A stretch of DNA of 64,000 bases, from the IMG/VR virus record IMGVR_UViG_3300013094_000037, positions 1 through 64,000 of that record. One strand, 5' to 3'. Below are positions 36,349 to 45,347 of the stretch, piece by piece. Each line of letters starts with the position of its first letter. The first letter of the stretch is position 1. The translations under genes and the position numbers were made by a program. Source of the DNA: a virus. The notes below the pieces were generated by a model. That model was not told where the DNA came from. It did not search any database and was given only the letters and a program-made list of their open reading frames with translations.

Positions 36349-36569
36349 TAGATTTTACCTATTAATTGTTGTAGCAATGTCTTGATTTCGCCAACATCAT
36401 TTTTGATGTCCTCTATCTCCGACTTTACTTTATTTATTTCTTCTTTTTGGACTTTTACCATTCTAAGCTTAGCCTGATAATCATTTTTTTGAGTGTTATC
36501 AATCGGCAAAAGAGCCATACTATTGGTATCTCTCATCAAATTTGTATTAGGAATTCTAACTAAAGCCAT
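36348..36569 (-). CDS. Small coiled-coil protein
   Basis: I do not recognise this 73-residue protein. The first 30 residues are extended (VRIPNTNLMRDTNSMALLP) and the rest is a classic coiled coil with heptads in VQKEEINKVKSEIEDIKND and EIKTLLQQLIGKI. There is no membrane helix. It overlaps the long fibre gene by one nucleotide and starts 1 nt after the 721-residue gene, with TAGGTAA before the next start, so it is embedded in a fibre-baseplate transcript. A trimeric adaptor or fibre-assembly helper would fit, but this is only inferred from shape and place. Confidence 0.72.
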   Translation of the reverse strand: MALVRIPNTNLMRDTNSMALLPIDNTQKNDYQAKLRMVKVQKEEINKVKSEIEDIKNDVGEIKTLLQQLIGKI

Positions 36570-36570
36570 A

Positions 36571-38736
36571 TTACATTCCTGTTCCTGGTGGCAAAGCGAT
36601 TGCTTGTAGTGATGTAATTGAAGGAACGTTTGTGTTATCGCTTGTTGCCATCACAACTTTGATAGCAAATTGAATGAACGATGTATAAGTTTGTCCGTTC
36701 ACATTCGTGTATGAAATGTTATTGTTTGCTTGGTTGCTATTGAAAACACCAGGAGCAAATTCATACTGAATCAAATTGTTCATTGATGATGAGAACACAT
36801 TGAAATTGTTTGTGCAAGTCATCAATTGCCAGTTTCCAGATTCAAATGCTGATGTGTCTTGTGAACTTAGAACCTTATAGTACACATAAATGCCAGCACC
36901 CAATGGCCAGTAAGCACTTAGATAAACACGAAGGTCACCAGAATCGTTGCCTGGAGCCAATACAACTTTCTTGGTGAAGTATTTTGAAACGGCATTACCA
37001 CCAGTTGAACCTGTTTCACCGTGTACAGAGATTACGGCATTTGCATTGCCACTTCTTGTTGTTGGATCGTAAATAGAAATGGTTGGTGTTGTTAGATAAC
37101 CAGAACCAGGACTAATTACATAAAGAGAACTGATTGCGCCGGTAGAATTTGCAGTAAATCCAAGAGTTGGTGCAACACCACCAGTAACATCAGGAGATGT
37201 AATTGTTACTGAAGCAGTCTGTACATTATAACCACTACCACCACTGACAACGTTAATAATATTATTACCAATACCCATGTTGTTAATCATGTAGCGAACA
37301 GCATACAAGCTAACACCATCGTCAGCAATAATTGGCGACACGTTTGGATCGCTTGTAGACATTGTTGCATTCAATGCAAAAGATGAATTTGATGATGTAA
37401 ACAACTTACGTTCACCCAATCCATCATTCAATGGTACATTTACTGGTGCTGGTGAACCCAATTTACCTGGATTGATTGGAGCCGATGCGGTTTGTAGACC
37501 AGAAAGCAATGATGCGGTGTATGAATAGTTAATGCTTGTACCAGTTGGTGTAAAATCTGTGGTAGAAACATTGATTGCGTCTATTCTAGTGTTACCTGCA
37601 TAGTTACCTCTAACGTTTGGCACACTATTTGGATCAACTTTGTGTAACAAATCGTGTTGACCCATCTTTTTGTATGGCAATCTTTGTGGTACACTGAATG
37701 GAACAGTTGATGTTGTTGTTTCAAACACACAATTGTCTATAACAAACATCAAATCTTTAGTTTGGTCAGCAGTCCATGTGATGGAGTTTTGTGATTCAAA
37801 CAATGCACCAATGTATGGTGCAGTACCAATCTTAGTTGGGTTTGTTGGGTTTGTATCAGATGGTTGTGCTTTTGCAGTAGAAGGTATAGCGGTTTGATTT
37901 TGCTGTGCGTAATACAATGTGTATTGTGGAGAAGTTGCTTTAATCAAAATAGCATACAAAACACCTGGTTGAATATAAACTGGTGCAGAGAATTTGAATT
38001 CAGTAAAGGAATTTGGATCCAAATAATGTGGTGATGAACTTGTCTTACATTGACTTGGTGACAAAGTAACAGTTGAATAATTCAATGCTGAACCATTTGG
38101 ATAACCATTCAATGTTGGAACAATGGAAACTGTAATCTGTTCACTTGAAGATGGAATAGTAGCAAAGAACAACTTCACAGAGTTTAAGAATGCACCATTT
38201 GGATAATTTGCTTGAGAAACCAAGAATGTTTGTGCAACAGGATCATATGGTGAATATGTTGTGATTGTGCTAATCAATTGGTTTGCCAATGCACTCACTT
38301 GAGTGAATGTTTGACCAGAAGCATCAACAGAAGGTGCAAAATCTAATGCTTGAGATGCAGATGAAAGACCTGATGCCGTAAATGTTGCTTCTGCATATGT
38401 TGTTGCAGTGGTTTCATCGGTCATTACAGTTCTATTGTCAACACGGAATACTCTAGAACCTGTTTGAAATTTTCCAGGTGGAACATTAAAGATACCAACA
38501 AAATTACCACCTTCATCAGAAGACAATTGTGGTAGTGTTGCACCAGAACTAATTGCTGAAGCTACACTTGTTGCAGTTCCTTGGATGTCATAATAAGAAA
38601 CTACGGAACCTTTATATGAATTTGTTCCTAAAGAAATGTTTACAGGAGCATCAAGTGTTGCTACTCCTGTTGTCGCATTATAAGCAATGATGTTTGCTGT
38701 ATAATTATATAAACTAGAATATGTTGCTGTTGTCAT
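36571..38736 (-). CDS. Baseplate/fibre-associated structural protein, partner of DUF4815 protein
   Basis: This 721-residue protein contains, near residues 165-260, a segment typical of the C-terminal parts of DUF4815-type baseplate proteins of aquatic T4-like phages (DPVAQTFLVSQANYPNGAF, then LNSVKLFFAT and VSIVPTLNGYPNG). Residues about 470-550 hold two GSGY repeats (INVVSGGSGYNVQ, VISPGSGYLTTPTISI) that also occur in gp6, gp7 and gp8. The rest is beta-rich without enzymatic motifs. It follows the DUF4815 gene after 57 nt, so the two are likely consecutive parts of one baseplate-periphery structure in the place where T4 has gp9 to gp12. Function is inferred. Confidence 0.72.
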   Translation of the reverse strand: MTTATYSSLYNYTANIIAYNATTGVATLDAPVNISLGTNSYKGSVVSYYDIQGTATSVASAISSGATLPQLSSDEGGNFVGIFNVPPGKFQTGSRVFRVDNRTVMTDETTATTYAEATFTASGLSSASQALDFAPSVDASGQTFTQVSALANQLISTITTYSPYDPVAQTFLVSQANYPNGAFLNSVKLFFATIPSSSEQITVSIVPTLNGYPNGSALNYSTVTLSPSQCKTSSSPHYLDPNSFTEFKFSAPVYIQPGVLYAILIKATSPQYTLYYAQQNQTAIPSTAKAQPSDTNPTNPTKIGTAPYIGALFESQNSITWTADQTKDLMFVIDNCVFETTTSTVPFSVPQRLPYKKMGQHDLLHKVDPNSVPNVRGNYAGNTRIDAINVSTTDFTPTGTSINYSYTASLLSGLQTASAPINPGKLGSPAPVNVPLNDGLGERKLFTSSNSSFALNATMSTSDPNVSPIIADDGVSLYAVRYMINNMGIGNNIINVVSGGSGYNVQTASVTITSPDVTGGVAPTLGFTANSTGAISSLYVISPGSGYLTTPTISIYDPTTRSGNANAVISVHGETGSTGGNAVSKYFTKKVVLAPGNDSGDLRVYLSAYWPLGAGIYVYYKVLSSQDTSAFESGNWQLMTCTNNFNVFSSSMNNLIQYEFAPGVFNSNQANNNISYTNVNGQTYTSFIQFAIKVVMATSDNTNVPSITSLQAIALPPGTGM

Positions 38737-38793
38737 TTAATGTTCCGATGTTTCTCTAAATCTTTTGGTATTTAGTTTATAACCTTACGATAA

Positions 38794-41700
38794 TTATTCA
38801 CCCTGTTGATTATCAAACCAATCTGACCAACTCCACCAACCACCAGAACCACCGCCACCAGCTGGTGCCGCAGGAGGTGGTGTATATGTTGCAGCAACTG
38901 CTTGTTGGTAAACATATTGTGAGTGAATGTTTATTTGAGAACCAACATAGTAGTTTGGTACTGTAGAAGCATTTGGTCCAAGGTTAACTTGTGTTACACC
39001 TGTCAACCAAACACCGCCACCAGGCATAACAACTTCCTGACCTGGATTGTTGTATGTCAATGTTGGTGGATTTCTTGTATCAAATACATCATTACCAGCA
39101 GGATCAGAAATCAACAAACCAACTGCGGCAGGACCACCTGTGTTGAATGCTGTCCAACTAATTGCATAAGTTGTATTTGCTGACAACGATGTTGTAAATG
39201 TGGTTGTCTGACCATAGTTTGCTCTGTTTGAATCGCTTGAACCCGAACCAATTTGGAACAATAGTGTGCCATTCAAATAGAACTGTGCATTGTTATCTGC
39301 TGCCGCTGTGAACGTATATGTTCCTGCTGTAGTTGATTGGAATGACAAGTTTGCAGTATATGTGCTGCTTTGGTTAGAATCACCCCAAACGCCATATTGA
39401 TTCAAGAATGAGCAATATGCAGAACTTACAGGTGCAACAACTAAGTCACCGGTATAAGTTGTGTTAGCAGAAACGACTGAGTATCCACCACCAACACCAC
39501 CGACTTGACCCTGTGCATTGATATTGATAACACTGCTAGAAGAAACTGTTCCAGATGCTGTAGAACTTACATTTTTGCCAGTAATATCATAGAATGCATT
39601 AACTAATTGTGTTGTTCCCGGAGCAATTGTTCCCGGGAAGCCAATGGTGTCTGCAACATACAATCTTGTTTGTGTACCATTTGGATAGTTGTAAACAGAG
39701 ATTACACGTGCAACAGGATAGAATGATGTTGTTCCGCTGATGGTTAAATTAAAACCAACAATGTCACCAGAATTGAATGTTCCGGATACACCAGACAATT
39801 CAATTGTATTTGGTGCACTGATATTTGCATTAACATTTGTTCCATCAAACCATGCTGACAATGGTGTGTTGACCAATAGACCTGATGCTTGAACAATAAC
39901 TTGTTGTGGTCTAATGTATGGAAGAATAGCAATGTTTGTCAAATAACCATTGTTAGAACCAAAGGTAGAAGATACTGGACTGTAAGAAGATGCAGTAGTA
40001 TTTTGAATTTGGCTTGCATATGTTTGTGTTGTTGTTGCTGTATAGCCAACAGTTGCACCATATGGACTATTTGTAATAGAACCGTGGTTTACAACACTAA
40101 CTGAACTTGAAACTTCACTTGAAGTACCTGGAATTGTTGCAAAGTCACCAGAGTTGGTTAAGTTAACACCACCAGTTGCTTGATATACTTGCATTGATGG
40201 GTCTGTAACCAATAATGCAGGTGCTTTGGTGTTATCAACCCAATTGTCCATTGGTGGAGTTAACTGTGCAACACCTTGTTGAATAACAACAGAGAATGGG
40301 TTAACAGAAACGGTACTACTTGCCAATGGTTGAACGGCAATATTTGCTGTTGTGTATGGCAATGTGAACACATAAGTTTGTGAACCAACATTGTTAATTG
40401 TATATGTGTTAGTTTGATCCAATGTACCAACTGTTGAAACAGTAACAGGGTTTTGCAATTGGAAGTTATCAACGATTGCCAATGGTGTCAACGTGTTTGT
40501 TCTCACATTGATGTTTGCCAAGTAATCTGGATTATTTGTATCTGCGGTAGAATAAGAGTTGAACGAATCAACCAAGATACCATAGTTTGGTCTAGCAACA
40601 CCATTCAAGTCGGTAACTTGTGTAGCAGCAGCAGTTGCTTCAAGTTGGCTCAAAGATGTATAGTATTCCAAGTTGTTGATACGTGTTTCTAGGTCTGTAA
40701 TATCAGTCTTAGCCCAACGCTTGTGTAAAATCTTGTTGATGGACAGATTGGATACAGCGCCAGCAGGTCCTTCGCCAGGAACATATGCGGTATATGGGTC
40801 ATGCAACAAGTTAGCCAATAACAACGATCCGGTTGGTTGTGCAGGCAACGATGGGTTAACTGCTGGATTACCTTGGATGATTTGGAAACTCTTGTCTTTT
40901 GTTAGAACCAATCTATCTTGACGACCCAAATAGTAACCGTAGTTAGATTGGAAGTTTGTCAAGTTTTGTGGAATCAAAACACCAATGTCGCTTGATCCTG
41001 TTGGTTGTGAACCAGAAGAATATTCCCAAACATATGCTGTTTGAGCATTCTGACGAGCAGGTCTAAAGTCAATACAGTCGGATAGTTTGTATACGTTACC
41101 GTCTTTTGCAGTGTATACTGGAATCTGTGCATACGCTTCAGGAGATGTTGATACACCGCCATATGTAGAGTTTGCAGACTGATAAGATTGAATGCTGAAA
41201 TAACCGTCACCAGATGACGCTTGTGTATGTGAGTAGTAGTTGTAAACAACCAAAATGTTTCCAGATGGCAATGGTGCACCAGGAATCAATGTCACAGAAC
41301 CAAAGTCATAGAAGTTATCTCTTTGACCGTTATCTAATGTGTAGTAGTTTGTAACATCAGTGAATGAAGATAGTGCAACACCGCTGATAGAAGCACCTGT
41401 TGTACCTGTATCATAAACTTTAGTAATCTTCTTAATGTCATTTACATACAAAGACATTTTTGCACCGTATGCAACGGCAGCTTTACCAATCAATGTTTGA
41501 CCCTTATTCAAGTCAACTGATGCAGTAGATGTTACAGTAGTCATTGTAGAACTACCGTATGTTGTATTACCTGTTACCAAGTTTTTAGATTTCAATACGA
41601 AGCTTGATGAATCGCCACTAGAAACTTGAACTTGTGCAATAACATCAACTGTCATACCTGTTGGATATCCACTTGTTGTGAATGTGGCAGCAGTATGGTC

Positions 41701-43734
41701 AGAAGAAATTGTAATAGTGTTACCAGAAGTGGTGAAGTCAATAATATTGCCTGTAGCAGTATTGATAACAATAAAGTTTTGTTGGTTGACTGTTCCTGTT
41801 TGAGTTGAGGTTGGACCTTCAAATCTCAATGGGCTTCCGCTATTTCCAGATGTGGAACTTAGTGTTAGTGTGTTACCTGTAAATGTTTTGTTACGGTAAA
41901 CTCTGGTAGAATAGTAACTTGTTGAAGATACGTTAGCAACATGTGAATAACCTAATGGGAAAATCAATTCTGGTTGACCAAAACCGTTTACAATTGTTCC
42001 ACCAGTTGGAAGACTTTGCATTCTTCCAGATAAATTGATATCCGCATTAGCGGTCAAGTAGTAAGTTGAATTTGCAATAACAATAGATGAAATATCTGTC
42101 GTATTATAATTCAATGTAAGTGATGTTGCAGTTGTTGGTGTTACTGTAAATGGTGTTGCAGAAGAAACAGTAAATGTTTTTGTTGCACCAGATACGGAAT
42201 AACCTGTAACTGTTCTTACGTCAACGATTGCACCAGTAGTTGCAGTTATTGTTACACCATAGTAAGCATTTGCAACAGTAGAGAATGTATCTGCTGCATC
42301 GTTGATTACTAGAGTTGTTGCTGTACTAGAATTTGTGGCTACTCCAGATAGTGTGTTTGCGCTGAAGTCTGAAATGTATGCATTATAGACATAAGCCTTG
42401 GTATTAGCACCAGAGCCTGAAACATATTGTAGGTTTCTCAAGAAGCCTGTACCAACAACTGTTGAGTTATAAGTATTTGAGTTTGCAGACAAACCGTTTG
42501 TTGGTGAAGAAATGTTTGGTGCACCAACGCAATGGAATGTTACTTGTGGAACTTGACCAATGTCAAAGATACCACCAACTGTGTCAATTGTAATGTAGTT
42601 TGCATAATCAACATAGATAGCATCTTCAAGAATTGTATTGGTCTGTCTTGCTCTTTGATTGGTTAAAATCTGTTGTGATTGATTTTCAATACGATAGCCG
42701 TGAACATAAGCAACACCTTTACCGATTGTCAAGTCATAATTTGCATTAACACCCAATGAGTTTGCTGATGGTGTTAGGCTGAAATCGTTAACAACGTAGT
42801 CACCATTGGTTTCATAGTCACGTTTTGCAAAATAGTCATCAATGGTTGAGTATACAGTACCGTCAACTTGGCTTACAATTTGACCATTAACAATACGAAC
42901 CAATTCAATAAAGTTTTGGTCATTGCCAAGTGTCAAAGGTAAGTTAACCAATGACAATGAAAGAACATAACGGTCAGCACCTGGTGCTTGGAAGTTAGAT
43001 GCACCGATAGCAGGATCCAACAATGAAGAATCGTCAATGTAGTCGTGAATAGTTTCAGTCAATTCAAGACCGATACGATACGATGGTGTATTGCCGTATT
43101 TGTCTAGAACGATTGTTTGGTTTGCTACATCAACAAAGTTACCAATTGAGTATGTTTGACCTGTAGTATTTGACAGGTTGTAACCGTTAACGATATAGAA
43201 AACACCGTTTGCAACAGATGCTGTAGAAGAAAGACCCGTAGAAGGACCTGTTGTTGTAGAAGAATTTGCAATAGTTGCGTAGTATTGTGTGGAACCTGTT
43301 GTCTGAATTGTCAAACCATCAGTGAATTGTCCACCAGATATGTAAGAAACAATCAGTGTAGGTGGATCACCCACGGTTGTTCCAGATGAAGTTGTTTCAA
43401 CAGTAGCAATAACACGTGCAAGAATAGTTCCGGTTTCAGAATCAAAGATAACTTGGTTTGCAAAGTTTGCTGCGGTTACGGCTGTACCGTTGAAAGTTGG
43501 GTTCAACTTCAGGTAATGGCAACTCAAGTTTGTTGTAACTTGTCCACCAGATACAGGAGTATTTTGTGAATAAATTGCAGAAGCAAACTCAGAGATTTGA
43601 TTTTGTAGAATTGTTTGAGACTGTGTTAATTCACGGGCCTGAACAGCATAGCCTGGTTTGAACAGAATACGATGGAAGTTTTTTCCGGGATCAAAATCAT
43701 CGTAGTATGGATATGTGTCAAAATTTAGAGACAT
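38794..43734 (-). CDS. DUF4815-type baseplate structural protein with PA14-like domain
   Basis: This 1646-residue protein begins with the recognisable DUF4815 head (DTYPYYDDFDPGKNFHRILF, then YAVQARELTQSQTILQNQI), which is common in cyanophage and pelagiphage baseplates. Around residue 1000 it contains LHDPYTAYVPGEGPAG and ITDLETRINNLEYYTSLSQLE, typical of the family core. Residues about 1435-1557 look like a PA14/GLEYA-type carbohydrate-binding domain (FTAAADNNAQFYLNGTLL). The protein ends in a Pro/Gly linker and a Trp-rich tail (GGWWSWSDWFDN). It is one of the largest baseplate proteins here and probably forms the periphery that carries fibres. Sugar binding is inferred from fold resemblance only. 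Confidence 0.8.
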   Translation of the reverse strand: MSLNFDTYPYYDDFDPGKNFHRILFKPGYAVQARELTQSQTILQNQISEFASAIYSQNTPVSGGQVTTNLSCHYLKLNPTFNGTAVTAANFANQVIFDSETGTILARVIATVETTSSGTTVGDPPTLIVSYISGGQFTDGLTIQTTGSTQYYATIANSSTTTGPSTGLSSTASVANGVFYIVNGYNLSNTTGQTYSIGNFVDVANQTIVLDKYGNTPSYRIGLELTETIHDYIDDSSLLDPAIGASNFQAPGADRYVLSLSLVNLPLTLGNDQNFIELVRIVNGQIVSQVDGTVYSTIDDYFAKRDYETNGDYVVNDFSLTPSANSLGVNANYDLTIGKGVAYVHGYRIENQSQQILTNQRARQTNTILEDAIYVDYANYITIDTVGGIFDIGQVPQVTFHCVGAPNISSPTNGLSANSNTYNSTVVGTGFLRNLQYVSGSGANTKAYVYNAYISDFSANTLSGVATNSSTATTLVINDAADTFSTVANAYYGVTITATTGAIVDVRTVTGYSVSGATKTFTVSSATPFTVTPTTATSLTLNYNTTDISSIVIANSTYYLTANADINLSGRMQSLPTGGTIVNGFGQPELIFPLGYSHVANVSSTSYYSTRVYRNKTFTGNTLTLSSTSGNSGSPLRFEGPTSTQTGTVNQQNFIVINTATGNIIDFTTSGNTITISSDHTAATFTTSGYPTGMTVDVIAQVQVSSGDSSSFVLKSKNLVTGNTTYGSSTMTTVTSTASVDLNKGQTLIGKAAVAYGAKMSLYVNDIKKITKVYDTGTTGASISGVALSSFTDVTNYYTLDNGQRDNFYDFGSVTLIPGAPLPSGNILVVYNYYSHTQASSGDGYFSIQSYQSANSTYGGVSTSPEAYAQIPVYTAKDGNVYKLSDCIDFRPARQNAQTAYVWEYSSGSQPTGSSDIGVLIPQNLTNFQSNYGYYLGRQDRLVLTKDKSFQIIQGNPAVNPSLPAQPTGSLLLANLLHDPYTAYVPGEGPAGAVSNLSINKILHKRWAKTDITDLETRINNLEYYTSLSQLEATAAATQVTDLNGVARPNYGILVDSFNSYSTADTNNPDYLANINVRTNTLTPLAIVDNFQLQNPVTVSTVGTLDQTNTYTINNVGSQTYVFTLPYTTANIAVQPLASSTVSVNPFSVVIQQGVAQLTPPMDNWVDNTKAPALLVTDPSMQVYQATGGVNLTNSGDFATIPGTSSEVSSSVSVVNHGSITNSPYGATVGYTATTTQTYASQIQNTTASSYSPVSSTFGSNNGYLTNIAILPYIRPQQVIVQASGLLVNTPLSAWFDGTNVNANISAPNTIELSGVSGTFNSGDIVGFNLTISGTTSFYPVARVISVYNYPNGTQTRLYVADTIGFPGTIAPGTTQLVNAFYDITGKNVSSTASGTVSSSSVININAQGQVGGVGGGYSVVSANTTYTGDLVVAPVSSAYCSFLNQYGVWGDSNQSSTYTANLSFQSTTAGTYTFTAAADNNAQFYLNGTLLFQIGSGSSDSNRANYGQTTTFTTSLSANTTYAISWTAFNTGGPAAVGLLISDPAGNDVFDTRNPPTLTYNNPGQEVVMPGGGVWLTGVTQVNLGPNASTVPNYYVGSQINIHSQYVYQQAVAATYTPPPAAPAGGGGSGGWWSWSDWFDNQQGE

Positions 43735-43738
43735 TTAA

Positions 43739-43838
43739 TTAACCTTTTTTAGTATCTGTTGACCATCTGCTATCTTGTATTTCCAAGGGTGTACCGTTTT
43801 GTATTTAATGTATTTGTGACTTTAAAAATTAATGACAT
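43739..43838 (-). pseudogene. Possible frameshifted 33-codon gene between gp8 and the DUF4815 gene
   Basis: An ATG at 43836-43838 has an excellent AAGGAG six nucleotides upstream but its frame ends after 22 codons at a TAG (43770-43772). A +1 shift in the ACAAAACGG run would continue as NGTPLEIQDSRWSTDTKKG and stop at 43739, 4 nt before the next ATG. The neat fit between neighbours suggests a small gene that is broken, frameshifted or misread in an A-run. The Shine-Dalgarno partly overlaps a perfect 8 bp inverted repeat (43848-43866). I cannot name the product. Confidence 0.35.
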
Positions 43839-43847
43839 TTTACACTC

Positions 43848-43866
43848 CTTATATAGAGTATATAAG
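43848..43866 (-). promoter_or_regulatory. AT-rich hairpin overlapping a Shine-Dalgarno
   Basis: CTTATATA and TATATAAG form a perfect 8 bp inverted repeat with a 3 nt loop. On the minus strand the 3' arm runs into AAGGAG of the small 43838 ORF, so folding would cover part of the ribosome binding site. Confidence 0.4.
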
Positions 43867-43878
43867 TAAAAAAGTCCC

Positions 43879-45333
43879 TCAATAGCCCAATACAAATCTT
43901 AACTGCTCAATACCGTCTTCACTTCTTTGAACACCTTGTCGGTTTTCAATATAAGAAATCAAACCTGAATATGGAATTATTGTTGGCTCGGTGACAGTAA
44001 ACACCGTTCTTGAACAACCTGAGGTTGCACCGGTAATAGACTGACCAACAACAAAACTACCAAACGTATTTATTAGCTGTAATAGGTTGGTTGATGTATT
44101 GAATGATAAAACTGTGCCAGAAAATAATAAATTTGGTGGTGTGCTTGTATCATATTGGTTTACAATTTCATCTGATACAAATGAACCCAGACCACCAGCA
44201 CATAAAACTTGTGTTGCTAGATTGTAAACAGAGTTATTTGCAAATTGTGGACCATTTCCTGTAAGAATCAATGGATCGGTTAGCAAACCAACTTGACGAT
44301 AAACAACACCATCAGTAGGAAGAACACCACCCTCATCGGCATTGAACTCAACAGAGAACATCAAATGATTGCATCCCAATTCTGAAATTGGATCGTAACC
44401 ATGACCGCCAACTGGAGAAGTTGGTGCAATAGCAGTTGCCTGTGATGTGATTGGTGCCAAATATTTTTGATTAGATGAGGTATAAGAAGTTATAACAACA
44501 TTTGCTTGTGTGTAGTTCTGACCTGCTTGCCCCTGTGGAACAATAATGTCAACAATTTGATTGTTAACAACTTGTGCTGGTGTAATTACACCGTTTGCAC
44601 CTGTACCATCACCTACAACTTGAACTGTAATATATTGGTTGATTGGATCGTAACCAGAACCACCATTTGTAACGTTGATTACGTCAATACTACCTGCGCC
44701 AGCAGATGTTCCGTATGGTTGTGGCGTATTTGCACTGATGAATACTGGCATCCAAATTGAGTCCATGAATGACCTTTTTGCACCAGAGTCAATTGTATAC
44801 ATGTATTTCCACTTATACAAATCTTCATTTTGATAAATGTTGTTTGTGCCATATGAACCTGGTTCAAAGTATGGTTCATATGTGGAAGGACCACCATTGT
44901 TATTCCACAAGCACTTGAAAACTTGGTCATAACGGTTCTTCACATAATATTGATATATCAACAAACCATTTTCATCTTTTTCTTGTAGATTCAATGTGTC
45001 GGAATATGCAGTATAGACTGTGTTTTCTGTCCAGTTGATTCTTTGGATAACAGGACTCAAGTTGTTTGAGCCGATATTTTTTATAGCAAACATGTTCTTG
45101 AATACTTTTTTCAGATAAGAAGTTGTTTGCTGTGGTGGATTTGGAGTTTCAATACCATTTATAACTGGCCACGAATCTTCTTGACCCAGAAATGCATAAA
45201 GGGAACCAACAGAAATTGCTTGAGATAGTTGTGGTCCTTGTGGAATCACCGCAACAGGAATATAATACTCAAGTTCTACCTGAGATACTGGTGCATAATA
45301 TGTAAGTAAATTTTGATTTAGATTATTTGCCAT
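43879..45333 (-). CDS. 8: Baseplate wedge protein, T4 gp8-like
   Basis: This 484-residue protein is longer than T4 gp8 (334 residues). It shares the gp8 plan: an N-terminal part with SQAISVGSLYAFLGQEDSW, a central CLWNNNGGPSTYEP and YKWKYMYTIDSGAKRSFMDS, and a C-terminal SYIENRQGVQRSEDGIEQLR like the T4 ending with ENRPPI. The extra length is a GSGY repeat insertion near residues 225-290 (VTNGGSGYDP, VQVVGDGTGANGV). In T4, gp8 joins the gp7-gp10 wedge. The start codon has no clear Shine-Dalgarno; a consensus TATAAATA lies only 4 nt upstream of the ATG. Confidence 0.85.
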   Translation of the reverse strand: MANNLNQNLLTYYAPVSQVELEYYIPVAVIPQGPQLSQAISVGSLYAFLGQEDSWPVINGIETPNPPQQTTSYLKKVFKNMFAIKNIGSNNLSPVIQRINWTENTVYTAYSDTLNLQEKDENGLLIYQYYVKNRYDQVFKCLWNNNGGPSTYEPYFEPGSYGTNNIYQNEDLYKWKYMYTIDSGAKRSFMDSIWMPVFISANTPQPYGTSAGAGSIDVINVTNGGSGYDPINQYITVQVVGDGTGANGVITPAQVVNNQIVDIIVPQGQAGQNYTQANVVITSYTSSNQKYLAPITSQATAIAPTSPVGGHGYDPISELGCNHLMFSVEFNADEGGVLPTDGVVYRQVGLLTDPLILTGNGPQFANNSVYNLATQVLCAGGLGSFVSDEIVNQYDTSTPPNLLFSGTVLSFNTSTNLLQLINTFGSFVVGQSITGATSGCSRTVFTVTEPTIIPYSGLISYIENRQGVQRSEDGIEQLRFVLGY

Positions 45334-45337
45334 GATT

Positions 45338-45345
45338 TATTTATA
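45338..45345 (-). promoter_or_regulatory. Consensus late promoter immediately before gp8
   Basis: The minus strand reads GATATAAATAAATC and then the gp8 ATG. The match to TATAAATA is perfect, but the usual start about six bases downstream would fall at the start codon, giving an almost leaderless message. Confidence 0.5.
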
Positions 45346-45347
45346 TC

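Noticed and set aside
43868-43873. T-run after gp8 as an intrinsic terminator
   Set aside because: The preceding bases do not form a GC-rich stem.
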